Shown: positions 1-8,884, numbered from the stretch's first letter. The stretch: DNA of 64,000 nt from Stenotrophomonas nitritireducens (GCF_001700965.1 NZ_CP016756.1:1178001-1242000); one strand, 5' to 3'. Made by a program: numbers and translations. The notes: a model not told the origin generated them from the letters alone.

Positions 1-1523
1 TGCAGCCGCCCGGCATACGCCGATACCCAGGCATCGAGCTTTTCACCGCGAAACTGCAGACCCAGATCGAGCTGGGTGGTTTTCTCCGGCTTGACCCCGG
101 TAAAGGCATTGACGCTACCCGCCGGGCCCGCATTGGCCGAGAACAATTCCCAGTAGTCGGGCATGCGTTCGCTGTGACCGACACCGGCATACCACGTCCA
201 TGCCTGGCCATGATCCCGCTCGTAGCGCAGGAAGCCGCTGCCAAGATTCTCCTTGCGCTTCTGCCCGGCGATGGGATTGGGCATGTTCATCATGCCGGTG
301 GTGGCGCGCCTGTCCTTGGCCTGCGCCTTGTCCACACGCAGACCGCCGATCCAACGCTGCGCGGTGCCTTCACCCAGGGTCAGCTCGCTGAAAAGCCCCT
401 GGCTGCTGAAGTCGGCATCACGCTTCCACGGCGATTGCCGCCAGGTATTGCGTCCCATGCCGTTACGGCTGCGGTGGCGGCTGTCCTGCGCATCCACACC
501 GGCAACGATGGCCACATCCTGCCAACGCCACTCGCTGCTGACGCGGCCGCCAGTGGTACGCCGCTCCACGTTCGACGCCATCGGCATCGGCATGCTGCTG
601 GCCGGGTTGGGCGTGCGCAGCGTGTAGTTGTCCATCAGGTGATCGGCGTTGTTGTAGTACAGATTGGCCTGCAGCTTGTCCCACGCACCGGGCAGGTTGT
701 CGCGTTCGAAACGCAGCCCATAGCTGTCACGCTTGAACGCGGCACCATCCATGCCACGGCCGGCATAACGGGCGATGGCGTCGCCGCGGCCGGCGCTGAG
801 CTCAACCACCGTATCCGCGTCCGGCGTCCAGCCAATGGCGGCATCGGCATTCCACTTGCGCCAGCGCGAGGGCACCACATCGCCATTGCCATCGCGGTAG
901 TCGTCGGACTCGGAGCGGTTGCCATTGACCCGCACATAGCCAGGCGTGCTGCCGAAGCTGGCATCCAGCATCTGATCGTTGCGGTTGTTGGAGCCGCCCA
1001 GCGCACTGGCTTTCAGCTCCATGCCGGGGCTGTCGAAACGCGGTTTCTCGCGCTCGAAACGTACCGTACCGGCAGACGCACCTGGCCCCCAACGTACGCT
1101 CTGCGGGCCCTTGATGATGGTCAGGCGGTCATAGGTTTCCGGTGCGATATACGACAGCGGATTATCCATCCGCGACGGGCAGGCGCCGATCAGGTTGCCA
1201 TCGTTGCTGAGAATGTTCAGCCGTGACCCGGACAGGCCGCGCAGCACCGGATCGCCATTGGTGCCACCGTTGCGTATGGCCGAGAAGCCGGGCACGGTTT
1301 TCAGGTAATCGGCGCCATCACTGGCCGGCACCGGTTGCCGCGGCAGACGCGGATCGGTCACCCATTGCAGCGGCGAGGACGGGGCTGCGGCGGTGACCAC
1401 CAGGGTATCCAGAGTTCTGGTCAGATCACGCTCGGCAGCTTGCGCCAGCTGAGGAAACAACGCGATACAGACACAGACAGACAGGCATGCCGGTGCACCC
1501 GGCATACGGGAAAGGGATTTCAT
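1..1523 (-). CDS. TonB-dependent copper receptor (OprC/TonB-copper type), 3' end outside the window
   Basis: Outer-membrane, TonB-energised receptor expected to bind and import copper. The reading frame starts at an ATG with a GGAGA site 6 bases upstream and stays open to the window edge (507 codons), so the last beta-strands are missing. A signal peptide (residues about 1-28, ending LAQAA) is followed by a plug domain with PVLRGLSGSRLNILSNDG and then GACPSRMDNPLSYI; a GACPxRMD motif with its plug cysteine is characteristic of the copper-receptor subfamily. The barrel part has aromatic-rich strands such as WAGVGHSERMPDYWELF-like text near the edge. It lies 67 bp downstream of a DUF2946 gene in the same direction, a pairing common in Pseudomonas and xanthomonads. 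Substrate is inferred from family; a general siderophore receptor is the less likely alternative. Confidence 0.9.
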   Translation of the reverse strand, partial: MKSLSRMPGAPACLSVCVCIALFPQLAQAAERDLTRTLDTLVVTAAAPSSPLQWVTDPRLPRQPVPASDGADYLKTVPGFSAIRNGGTNGDPVLRGLSGSRLNILSNDGNLIGACPSRMDNPLSYIAPETYDRLTIIKGPQSVRWGPGASAGTVRFEREKPRFDSPGMELKASALGGSNNRNDQMLDASFGSTPGYVRVNGNRSESDDYRDGNGDVVPSRWRKWNADAAIGWTPDADTVVELSAGRGDAIARYAGRGMDGAAFKRDSYGLRFERDNLPGAWDKLQANLYYNNADHLMDNYTLRTPNPASSMPMPMASNVERRTTGGRVSSEWRWQDVAIVAGVDAQDSRHRSRNGMGRNTWRQSPWKRDADFSSQGLFSELTLGEGTAQRWIGGLRVDKAQAKDRRATTGMMNMPNPIAGQKRKENLGSGFLRYERDHGQAWTWYAGVGHSERMPDYWELFSANAGPAGSVNAFTGVKPEKTTQLDLGLQFRGEKLDAWVSAYAGRL

Positions 1524-1590
1524 GCAGTTCTCCAATACGACACGACCACGCGCTGCCCAAGGCTGCGCGCGGCAAACAGGAAAGGTGGCG

Positions 1591-2043
1591 TTAGCTGGAG
1601 AGCGCCGGCGGACCGCGCGGCGGATGCGCTGGCCAGCGCAGGCTGGCAGCGTGATGGGTTTTACGCGGTGATTGTGGGGCAAGCCGATACAGCAGCGGTG
1701 CCAGCACCAGCATCACCGCCAGCCATGGCAATAGACGCGAGGCCATGCTGCAGTAATCGCAGGCCTCGCAGTGGGCGGCATGTGGATCGGCCGGTGCAGG
1801 TGCTGGCTTTTCGCCTGCCGCTACTGCCTCATGCCCTGCGTGCGGCATGTGTTGCATGTCGTGATGCTCCGCATGCCCGTCCGCAGGCATCTGCATCGCG
1901 ATTTCATGCACCGCATGATCCATGCCCTGGATTGGCAGCTGCTGCGATTGCAACCAGCGACTGACCACCGGTGCCACTGCCATCAACAGGGCAGCGGCAA
2001 AGGCCAGCAGAAGTGCAAAGGATTGGAAGCGGAGCGAACGCAT
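1591..2043 (-). CDS. DUF2946 membrane protein with His/Met-rich loop, probable copper handling
   Basis: Small protein (150 aa) with an N-terminal hydrophobic segment (about residues 6-28), a periplasm-type loop extremely rich in His and Met (HAEHHDMQHMPHAGHE about residues 57-72), the motif HCEACDYCS that marks DUF2946, and a second hydrophobic segment (PWLAVMLVLAPLLYRL). The CxxCxxC arrangement plus His/Met clusters suggests Cu(I) binding; this is inference. ATG at 2043 is preferred over an in-frame GTG nine bases upstream; neither has a strong ribosome site. It precedes the copper receptor by 67 bp in the same direction, so co-transcription is likely. The exact biochemical role of DUF2946 is not established. 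Confidence 0.8.
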   Translation of the reverse strand: MRSLRFQSFALLLAFAAALLMAVAPVVSRWLQSQQLPIQGMDHAVHEIAMQMPADGHAEHHDMQHMPHAGHEAVAAGEKPAPAPADPHAAHCEACDYCSMASRLLPWLAVMLVLAPLLYRLAPQSPRKTHHAASLRWPAHPPRGPPALSS

Positions 2044-2132
2044 GAGCAGCACAGTTTATCGGCAGGGCAAACGCAGAAGCCGCCGCGCAACTGCGACCGT
2101 TTGCCGCACACCCCATTCACACCACGCAGACC

Positions 2133-2790
2133 GTAGTGCCGAGCCAAGCTCGGCAGGGGCTTGCCCGACAAACCATCAACCACAGGCTGTTGTAGGAGCG
2201 GCGTAAGCCGCGAAGCTGGGATCAATGAAACTGCAAAAATTCGTGTGCCCCGATGGACCATCAGCTTCGCGGCTTATGCCGCTCCTACAAGATCGGTGAG
2301 CATTTCTCGGCAACGCCCCGTGGAGCACAGCCATGCTTCAGCAGCCACCAGACGCACGCAAACTCAAGACCCTGTAGTGCCGAGCCATGCTCGGCAGGGG
2401 CTTGCCCGGCAAACCATCAACCCCTGGGCTGTTGTAGGAGCGGCATAAGCCGCGAAGCTGGCTTCAATGAAACTGCAAAAATTCGTGTGCCCCGATGGAC
2501 CATCAGCTTCGCGGCTTATGCCGCTCCCACAAGATCAGTGAGCATTTCTCGGCAACGCCCCGTGGAGCACAGCCATGCTTCAGTAGCCATCAGACGCACG
2601 CAAACTCAAGACCTGTAGTGCCGAGCCATGCTCGGCAGAGGCCATACCGGCACAGCATCAGCGCCCACGGTTTGTGGGAGCGGCGTAAGCCGCGAAACTG
2701 GGACCAATGAAACTGCAGAAATTTCTATGCCCCGATGGAGCATCAGCTTCGCGGCTTACGCCGCTCCTACAAGATCGGTGTGCATCTATC
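2133..2790. repeat. Three tandem 241-bp composite repeats (SMAG palindrome plus paired GTAGGAGCGGC REPs)
   Basis: The 800-bp gap between two genes holds a tandem array. Single SMAG-like palindromes (GTAGTGCCGAGCC-A-T-GCTCGGCA) start at 2133, 2374 and 2615, exactly 241 bp apart. Each is followed by a REP at 2192, 2434 or 2674 and by its inverted partner at 2262-2288, 2504-2530 or 2744-2770, which can pair into a long hairpin. The unique spacer (for example GAGCATTTCTCGGCAACGCC) is also repeated, so the whole unit was duplicated, not just the palindromes. The third unit has drifted most. No coding potential is supported. The hairpins probably also shield or terminate transcripts of the flanking genes. 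Confidence 0.9.
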
Positions 2791-2840
2791 GGTAACGCCC
2801 CCGCAGAGCATGGCTCCGTTCTACCGGTGATCTGCTGCGC

Positions 2841-3824
2841 TTAGACCGTAATCGTCTGTGTCAACGATTCCCAGCTCGGCGGCACCGGCCAATCGGCCTG
2901 CTGGTTGCCGTCGAGCACGCGGCGCAAATCGCGCTTGTCGATCTGCGGTGCAAGCACGTGCACCAGTTCCAGTGCGTAATCACGCAGTACGCGATCTCGC
3001 GGCAGCACCGCCCAGGCAACGCATTCCGGGATGGATGGCGGGGCCGGCCAGGCGCGCAGGTCGGTATCGTTGGCGCTCACCGCCATTTCCGCCAACAGGC
3101 CGACGCCCAGGCCGGTACGCACATAGGTCTTGATCAGGTCCGCGTCCAGCGCGGTCAGGGTCAGGTCCGGCTCCAGATCCAGTGCGGCAAACGCACGCCG
3201 CAACGACGAACTCATGCGCGTGGAGGACTCGTAACTGATCAGCGGATGGCTGGCCAGTGCGGCCATGTCCGGCGCCACACCGGCGCGGTCCAGCGGGTGC
3301 CCCTTGGGCACCAGCACCAGCCGGCGCCAGCGGTACAGCGGCACCGCGATGCCAGTGCTGGGCTCGCCACCGGCGGTACTGATGATGGCGATGTCCGCAT
3401 CGCCCTGGCTCAGCAGATCCAGTGCATCGCTTTCAGCAGCCTGCTGCAGATGCACGCTGACCTGCGGATAGGCCAGCTTGATGCGCGCCACCGCCGGCGG
3501 CAGCACGAAGCGCGCCTGCGTGTGGGTGGTGGTCAGGATCAGCTGGCCATGGCTTTCACGGCGCTGGTTGGCGGCGTACGTGCGGATGTTGTTGGCTTCG
3601 GCCAGTACCGAGCGCGCGCGGCTGATGACTTCCTCACCTGCCGGCGTCACCGATTCAAGGCTGCGCCCTTTTCGCACGAACAACAGGAAACCCAACTCGT
3701 CTTCAAGCTGTTTGAGCTGTTTGGACAACCCCGGCTGGGTGGCATGCACCCGTGTCGCGGCGAGCGTGATGTTCAGCTCGGCATCGGCAATAGCAACGAG
3801 GTAACGCAGTTGGGTAAGTGTCAT
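2841..3824 (-). CDS. cysB: CysB-family LysR-type regulator of sulfur assimilation
   Basis: A 327-aa LysR-type regulator. The N-terminal winged helix-turn-helix reads MTLTQLRYLVAIADAELNIT then ATQPGLSKQLKQLEDELG (about residues 30-47), where the SKQ form is typical of CysB/Cbl rather than the SRQ/SAA of most LysR proteins. The effector domain follows, with TTTHTQARFVLP (residues about 97-108), the CysB sulfate/O-acetylserine pocket signature. Length matches CysB (about 324 aa). It is divergent from cysG-cysK, with a dyad fitting a LysR box in between, so it very probably controls that operon and itself. CysB activates assimilation genes in response to N-acetylserine; the ligand here is inferred. 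Confidence 0.92.
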   Translation of the reverse strand: MTLTQLRYLVAIADAELNITLAATRVHATQPGLSKQLKQLEDELGFLLFVRKGRSLESVTPAGEEVISRARSVLAEANNIRTYAANQRRESHGQLILTTTHTQARFVLPPAVARIKLAYPQVSVHLQQAAESDALDLLSQGDADIAIISTAGGEPSTGIAVPLYRWRRLVLVPKGHPLDRAGVAPDMAALASHPLISYESSTRMSSSLRRAFAALDLEPDLTLTALDADLIKTYVRTGLGVGLLAEMAVSANDTDLRAWPAPPSIPECVAWAVLPRDRVLRDYALELVHVLAPQIDKRDLRRVLDGNQQADWPVPPSWESLTQTITV

Positions 3825-3892
3825 CGCAGTGGTGAGCAGAGATCTTCAGTAAGGAACTGTGAAGAATGTAGGCCAAAACGCTGTGAATACTT

Positions 3893-3907
3893 ATAACCTA
3901 AAGTTAT
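3893..3907. promoter_or_regulatory. Perfect inverted repeat ATAAC-N5-GTTAT, probable CysB operator
   Basis: Between the divergent cysB and cysG starts lies ATAACCTAAAGTTAT, a perfect 5-bp dyad that contains the LysR T-N11-A pattern (T at 3894, A at 3906). It is 68 bp from the cysB start and 84 bp from the cysG start, a usual position for a regulator that represses itself and activates the divergent gene. Direct sequence observation; the assignment to CysB is inferred from position. Confidence 0.65.
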
Positions 3908-3991
3908 CTGACCCGGGGTGCTTTTCATTTCCGGGCGTGAAGGGCGGGCGCTACGGTCATCGTCCTTATTCCGACCGCCGCCGCCATCGCC

Positions 3992-5455
3992 TTGGACAGC
4001 TCCTTGTTCCCCCTATTTGCCGACCTCAAGGGTCGGGCTGTGCTGGTTGTCGGTGGGGGCGCGGTGGCCGAACGCAAAACCGAGGCGCTGCTGCGTGCCG
4101 GCGCCCTGCCCCGGGTGGGGGCGCCTGCGCTGAGCCCCGGCCTGCAACAGCTGGCCGATGCCGGCCAGGTGCGTTGGCTCAATGGCCGGTTCGACCCGGC
4201 CTGGCTGGACCAGGCGATCTGGCTGGTGATCGCGGCCACCGACGACGCCGCCATCAACCATGCCGTCGCCGAGGCCGCCGAAGCGCGGCGCCTGTTCGTC
4301 AACGTGGTGGACGATGCAGCGCTGTCCGGCTTCCATGTGCCGGCGGTGGTGGAACGTGGCCCGCTGCAGATCGCCATTTCCAGCGGCGGCGGCGCGCCGA
4401 TGGTGGCCCGTCACGTGCGTCGGCAGATTGAAGAACTGTTCGACCAGGCCTGGGGACAACTGGCCCAACTGGTCAGCCGCAAGCGCGGGGTGATACGTGA
4501 ACGTTTCCCCGAACTGGCTGCACGCCGCCGTTTCTTCGACCGTTTGATCGAAGGCCCGCTGCTCGGGCTGTTGCGCGCGCGCCAGTCGATCGCGGCCGAA
4601 ACCCAGTTGCTACTGGACATGGCGGCCGAAGCACCGGCGCATGCCGGTTCGGTGGTGCTGGTGGGCGCCGGCTCCGGCGACCCGGGCCTGCTCACCCTCA
4701 ACGCCTTGCGCGCGCTCAACCAGGCCGATGTGATCCTGCATGACCGCCTGGTCAGCGCTGATGTGCTGCAGCTTGCGCGCCGCGATGCGGACTTCATCGA
4801 GGTCGGCAAATCCGCGCGCGGGCACAGCACCGCGCAGGAACATATTCATGCACTGATGCTCGAGCACGCGCGTGCGGGCAAGCGCGTGGTGCGGCTCAAG
4901 GGTGGCGATGCCTTCGTATTCGGCCGCGGCGGCGAGGAACTGCAGTTCCTGCGCGCCCACGGCATTGCCTTCGAGGTGGTGCCCGGCATCACCGCGGCGC
5001 TGGCCTGCGCCGCCTACGCCGGCATTCCGTTGACCCACCGCGATCATGCCCAGCAACTGCGCCTGGTCACCGCGCACTGCCGGGATTCGCTGGATACGCT
5101 GGATTGGCCGGCGCTGGCGCAACCACGGCAGACCCTGGTGTTCTACATGGGGGTGGCCGCGCTGGCGCAGATCCGCAGCCACCTGCTGGGCGCCGGGCTG
5201 CCCGCCAGCACGCCATTTGCACTGATCGAAAACGGCTCGCGCGCCAACCAGCGCGTGGTCAGCGGCCAGCTCAGGCAGCTGCCCGATGCCGCTTCGCAGC
5301 ACCAGGTGCAGTCACCGGCACTGCTGATCCTCGGCGAGGTGGCGGCATTGGCCGACGAACTGAACTGGTTCGGCGCCACGCCGCTGCACGCAACGCCCAC
5401 TGTTTCCTCACTTTCCGCAAAGACGACAACGCCCACACTGGCCGACGCCGCCTGA
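3992..5455 (+). CDS. cysG: Siroheme synthase CysG (trifunctional)
   Basis: Makes siroheme for sulfite and nitrite reductases from uroporphyrinogen III. The N-terminal third is the precorrin-2 dehydrogenase/ferrochelatase ([13 protein letters not shown], residues about 17-29; [14 protein letters not shown] around 129-142). The rest is the SUMT methyltransferase: [55 protein letters not shown] and [23 protein letters not shown]. The 487-aa length fits. The start is uncertain: the frame opens after a TGA at 3938 and the first plausible codon is TTG at 3992 with no visible Shine-Dalgarno. cysK follows 20 bp downstream, so the two form an operon. The short C-terminal tail after about residue 460 is unlike the conserved core. 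Confidence 0.95.
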   Translation: MDSSLFPLFADLKGRAVLVVGGGAVAERKTEALLRAGALPRVGAPALSPGLQQLADAGQVRWLNGRFDPAWLDQAIWLVIAATDDAAINHAVAEAAEARRLFVNVVDDAALSGFHVPAVVERGPLQIAISSGGGAPMVARHVRRQIEELFDQAWGQLAQLVSRKRGVIRERFPELAARRRFFDRLIEGPLLGLLRARQSIAAETQLLLDMAAEAPAHAGSVVLVGAGSGDPGLLTLNALRALNQADVILHDRLVSADVLQLARRDADFIEVGKSARGHSTAQEHIHALMLEHARAGKRVVRLKGGDAFVFGRGGEELQFLRAHGIAFEVVPGITAALACAAYAGIPLTHRDHAQQLRLVTAHCRDSLDTLDWPALAQPRQTLVFYMGVAALAQIRSHLLGAGLPASTPFALIENGSRANQRVVSGQLRQLPDAASQHQVQSPALLILGEVAALADELNWFGATPLHATPTVSSLSAKTTTPTLADAA

Positions 5456-5475
5456 CCACCTCCCCGGAGACTTCA

Positions 5476-6435
5476 ATGGCCCTGTACAACAGCATTCTGG
5501 ACACCATCGGCAATACCCCGGTGGTCAAGCTCAACCGGCTTGCGCCGGCCGGCGTGGACATCTACGTCAAGGTCGAGTCGTTCAACCCGGCCGGCTCGGT
5601 CAAGGACCGGCTGGCCCTGGCCATCATCCTCGACGCCGAGAAAAAGGGCCTGATCAAGCCCGGCGATACCATCGTGGAAGCCACCTCGGGCAATACCGGC
5701 GTCGCTCTGGCAATGGTGGCTGCCGCACGCGGCTACAAGTTCGTCGCGACCATGGTGGAAACCTTCTCCATCGAACGCCGCAAGCTGATGCGTGCCTACG
5801 GCGCCAAGGTGATCCTGACCCCGGCCGCCGAGCGCGGCACCGGCATGGTGCGCAAGGCCAAGGAGCTGGCCCAGCAGCACGGCTGGTTCCTGGCCAGCCA
5901 GTTCGCCAACCCGGCCAACCCGGCGTATCACCGCCAGACCACCGCCGCCGAGATCCTGCGCGACTTCGCCGGCAAGCGCCTGGACTACTTTGTCAGCGGC
6001 TGGGGTACAGGTGGCACATTGACCGGCGTCGGCGAGGTACTCAAGCTGGCCCGGCCCGACACCCGCATCATCGCAACCGAACCAGCTGGCGCCGCATTGC
6101 TGGCCGGCAAGGATTTCAGCCCGCACAAGATCCAGGGCTGGACCCCGGATTTCATCCCGGAAGTGCTCAACCGCAACGTCTACGACCAGCTGCTGTCGAT
6201 CCAGGACGAACGCGCGATTGAAACCTCGCGGCGGCTGGCTGCCGAGGAAGGCATCTTCGTCGGCATTTCCTCCGGCGCCACTGTCGCCAGTGCGCTGGAT
6301 GTGGCCGCCAGCGCCGAGGCCGGCTCTGTGATCCTGGCGATGCTGCCCGACACCGGCGAGCGCTACTTCTCCACCCCGCTGTTCGCCGACGTCAACGATG
6401 GCTCTGACGACGACTGGCTGGCCGGTCTTCCGTAA
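5476..6435 (+). CDS. cysK: Cysteine synthase A (O-acetylserine sulfhydrylase)
   Basis: PLP enzyme that makes L-cysteine from O-acetylserine and sulfide, the last step of the pathway served by cysG. Starts at ATG 5476 with GGAGA 6 bases upstream; the frame is open further upstream inside cysG but that part is not conserved. The PLP lysine is K43 in NPAGSVKDR, the substrate loop is TSGNTG (70-75), and GWGTGGTLTGVG (about 175-186) binds the phosphate. EEGIFVGISSGA near the C-terminus is the second PLP signature. Length 319 aa is standard. Co-transcribed with cysG and followed by a terminator hairpin at 6463. Confidence 0.96.
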   Translation: MALYNSILDTIGNTPVVKLNRLAPAGVDIYVKVESFNPAGSVKDRLALAIILDAEKKGLIKPGDTIVEATSGNTGVALAMVAAARGYKFVATMVETFSIERRKLMRAYGAKVILTPAAERGTGMVRKAKELAQQHGWFLASQFANPANPAYHRQTTAAEILRDFAGKRLDYFVSGWGTGGTLTGVGEVLKLARPDTRIIATEPAGAALLAGKDFSPHKIQGWTPDFIPEVLNRNVYDQLLSIQDERAIETSRRLAAEEGIFVGISSGATVASALDVAASAEAGSVILAMLPDTGERYFSTPLFADVNDGSDDDWLAGLP

Positions 6436-6462
6436 CCCGCGTTACTTAACCCGTCAGCAACG

Positions 6463-6493
6463 CGAAGGCCGCCTGTGCGGCCTTCGTGCTTTT
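6463..6493 (+). terminator. Rho-independent terminator after cysK
   Basis: Stem CGAAGGCCGC / GCGGCCTTCG (6463-6472 and 6477-6486) with loop CTGT, followed by TGCTTTT. It lies 28 bp after the cysK stop. Confidence 0.8.
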
Positions 6494-6604
6494 CCGCGCC
6501 AGTGAATCGCGCCAGGTGAGACCACATGAGCGCAGACTGCAGCTGTGGCGGCGCGGCAGCAGCCGTCACATTTTTCTCATGCATCGCAACGGAAGATCAC
6601 GGCC

Positions 6605-7195
6605 ATGAACATTGAAGTTTGGCAGGGCGACATCACCGAACTGGCGGTTGACGTCATCGTCAACGCAGCCAACGAAACCCTGCTCGGCGGCGGCGGCGTG
6701 GACGGCGCCATCCATCGAGCCGCAGGCCCCGGGCTGTTGCGCGAATGCGAGCAGCTGCCCGAGCTGCGACCCGGCGTGCGCTGCCCCACTGGCGAGGTGC
6801 GCGCCACCGGCGGCCACGATCTGCCGGCACGGCATGTCTTCCATACCGTCGGCCCGGTCTGGCGCGATGGTCGCCACGATGAAGCTGCGTTGCTGGCCAA
6901 TTGCTATTGGCAATCGCTGCGACTGGCCGAGCAGATGGGTCTTGAATCGATTGCTTTCCCGGCAATCAGTTGCGGCGTGTACGGCTACCCGCTGCATCAG
7001 GCGGCAGTGATTGCCGCCACCGAAACCTTGACCTGGCAGAAGAGCCATGCGCGGCCATCGCGCATCGTGCTGGTGGCCTACAACGCCGCGGCGTTCAAGA
7101 TCTACCAGCAGGCCTTGGCCAGCGCAGCCCCTGCGCCGGAGCAGGCTGCACCGGTGCTGGCGTCATTTGCAGGTGGGTTTGCGGCTGCGCATTGA
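6605..7195 (+). CDS. Macro-domain protein, probable O-acetyl-ADP-ribose deacetylase (YmdB/MacroD type)
   Basis: Single macro domain (196 aa) predicted to remove acetyl from O-acetyl-ADP-ribose and possibly ADP-ribose from proteins. [34 protein letters not shown] (written in parts: GDITEL at 9-14, NAANE at about 20-24, [10 protein letters not shown] at about 27-36) carries the Asn and Asp used by YmdB-type enzymes. FHTVGPVW and [12 protein letters not shown] are the other ADP-ribose loops. The ATG at 6605 has GGAAGA about 9 bases upstream; an in-frame start further up lacks conserved sequence. The last ~30 residues are Ala-rich and lie outside the domain. No operon partner; a paired repeat downstream separates it from the convergent peptidase gene. 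Confidence 0.9.
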   Translation: MNIEVWQGDITELAVDVIVNAANETLLGGGGVDGAIHRAAGPGLLRECEQLPELRPGVRCPTGEVRATGGHDLPARHVFHTVGPVWRDGRHDEAALLANCYWQSLRLAEQMGLESIAFPAISCGVYGYPLHQAAVIAATETLTWQKSHARPSRIVLVAYNAAAFKIYQQALASAAPAPEQAAPVLASFAGGFAAAH

Positions 7196-7242
7196 GGTTT
7201 CTTCTGCGCGCTTGTGCTTGAGCCTAGAGCAGGGCAAAAATT

Positions 7243-7371
7243 TACCCCTCCCCAACCCTCCCCTTCGCTACGCGAAAGAGAGGGAGCCGATCATGCAGGT
7301 CGAGTAGATCGCAAGCCGCCGCTTCTGCCCCCTCCCTTTGCCGCAGGCAAGCGGAGGGTTGGGGGAGGAGT
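7243..7371. repeat. Inverted pair of CT-rich repeats (CCCCTCCCCAACCCTCCC family)
   Basis: Arm 7243-7288 (CCCCTCCCCAACCCTCCCC, then a short TTCGC..GCGAA hairpin and AGAGAGGGAG) and arm 7328-7371 are inverted copies around about 40 bp. They lie between two convergent genes, so the pair may act as a two-way transcription stop. Related copies occur near 21179, 32476, 49617, 49737 and 55112. Confidence 0.7.
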
Positions 7372-7394
7372 AGCGCTTCGCAGCAGCAAGCCCA

Positions 7395-8714
7395 TCACCC
7401 CAGCTCACCGCCTACGCCATAAACCCAGCTATCAAAGAACGCCTGCAGCGAGCGCCCTGCCGCCGCTTCCATTGCCTTCTGGAAGTCCGCTGTCACCACC
7501 GACTTCCCATCGTTTGCCTGTGTGTACTGGCGCAGCCCGCGCCAGAACATCTCCTCACCCAGCTCCAGGCGAAGCCGGTGCAGCACGTAAGCGCCCTTCT
7601 TGTAGACCACCGCACGATCATCAGCGCTGGGCTTGTTCCAGTCCGGGTACTGCAATGGCCGATCGGCACCCTTCTCACGCAGCGCCCGCAAGCGCTGCTC
7701 CCAGCCCTGCACCATCGCCTGGTAGGCCGCCTCGCCCTGGCTGTGCTGCAGCCATGCAGCCGTCATGAAGTTGGCGAAACCTTCGTTGAGCCAGAAGTGT
7801 TCCCAACCCGCGCAGGTGACACGGTTACCCCACCATTGATGTGCAGCCTCGTGCGCGATCAAGCCGGTCTGGCTGGCATCGGCAAGCACCTGTTTTCCAT
7901 AGGCCTCCGACATCAAGGACAGCCCCGCCATCTCCTGGCCGATGGTGCGCTCCACCAGTGCCTGGTGATAGTCGCCTTGGTAGGCCAGCCCCGCCCGTTC
8001 GGCGAAGAAGTCGAGCATCTCGCCGGTGGCGGTAAACAGCTGGCTCAGCTCTGCCTCGGAACGATCCAGCGCGTAGTAATGCAGCATGCCGGTGCCATGC
8101 GACTGCTGCACATGCCGATAAGGCGCGGCTGCGAAGCCGTAAACATAGCCAGGCATGGGCGTGCGCAGCTGCCAGCGGTGCTCGATACGGCCATCGGGCA
8201 ACTGCCGTGACGGCAAGGCATCACCGACGGCCGCGGTCTGCAGCCCCTTGGGCAGGCGCAGCGCAAGCAGCAAGGTGGCGCGCTCGTCCGGCGCATTGAT
8301 CGATGGCATCCACTGGTCGGTGGAAAAGACGGTGTACACCTCGTTGCGCGCCGGCGCGAACTCCAGGCCGAAGCGCGGCTTGCCGTGGTAACGCAGCTGC
8401 ACGCTGGCGTGCTCACCAGCAGCCAGGGGCTGCGCGAGGTCGACGGTCAGCTTTCCATCGGCTTGCTGAAAGCGCAGCGGCTCGCCCGCGTGCATGGCCG
8501 CGTCAATGACCAGCTCACCGCTATCGAGAACCAGCTGGCTCAGCGGCGCCGTTGCATTGAAGTGAACCAGGGTTTCGCCGCGCAGCTGAGTGGCTGCGAT
8601 ATCCAGATCCAGGGTGGTTGCGTAGTGCTGTACATCAAAGCCGCGTGGTTCCGCAGCAAGAGCGGACACCGCCATCATCGATGCAAACAGCCCCAGCGTG
8701 ATCCTGCGATGCAT
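7395..8714 (-). CDS. Secreted M1-family metallopeptidase
   Basis: Zinc aminopeptidase-like protein, 439 aa, with a signal peptide (MHRRITLGLFASMMAVSALA) so probably periplasmic or secreted. The M1 zinc site is complete: HEAAH at 288-292 followed by 18 residues and E311 in WLNEGFANF. The exopeptidase motif normally written GAMEN reads GQEMAGLS here, as in a divergent M1 branch, so aminopeptidase specificity is uncertain. The N-terminal half is the beta-saddle domain; the C-terminal helical domain is short compared with PepN (about 870 aa). ATG 8714 is chosen because GGGAG lies 7-8 bases upstream and the signal peptide begins there; the frame is open into the upstream REP region but that is repeat-derived. 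Monocistronic. Confidence 0.88.
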   Translation of the reverse strand: MHRRITLGLFASMMAVSALAAEPRGFDVQHYATTLDLDIAATQLRGETLVHFNATAPLSQLVLDSGELVIDAAMHAGEPLRFQQADGKLTVDLAQPLAAGEHASVQLRYHGKPRFGLEFAPARNEVYTVFSTDQWMPSINAPDERATLLLALRLPKGLQTAAVGDALPSRQLPDGRIEHRWQLRTPMPGYVYGFAAAPYRHVQQSHGTGMLHYYALDRSEAELSQLFTATGEMLDFFAERAGLAYQGDYHQALVERTIGQEMAGLSLMSEAYGKQVLADASQTGLIAHEAAHQWWGNRVTCAGWEHFWLNEGFANFMTAAWLQHSQGEAAYQAMVQGWEQRLRALREKGADRPLQYPDWNKPSADDRAVVYKKGAYVLHRLRLELGEEMFWRGLRQYTQANDGKSVVTADFQKAMEAAAGRSLQAFFDSWVYGVGGELG

Positions 8715-8770
8715 GCGCTCACTCCCAGACACAAATGCCGATTGTAGGGGGAGTGCTGGGCTTGGTTGTT

Positions 8771-8884
8771 GTGGGAGCGATGTGAGCCGGGAAGCTGGCA
8801 ATGCAACAGCCGCCAGCAGCTGTGCAGTTGCAGCCATGCTGGCGGTTTGTTTACCACCAGCTTCGCGGCTGATGCCGCTCCTAC
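8771..8884. repeat. Paired GTAGGAGCGGC-type REPs
   Basis: REP at 8771-8796 (GTGGGAGCGATGTGAGCCG, degenerate) with its inverted partner at 8858-8884 (CAGCTTCGCGGCTGATGCCG ...). The pair lies between the peptidase start and the terminator of the aldolase gene. Confidence 0.8.

Noticed and set aside
2133..2790. CRISPR-like array
   Set aside because: Period is 241 bp, units contain palindromes and the spacers are also repeated; no cas genes nearby.
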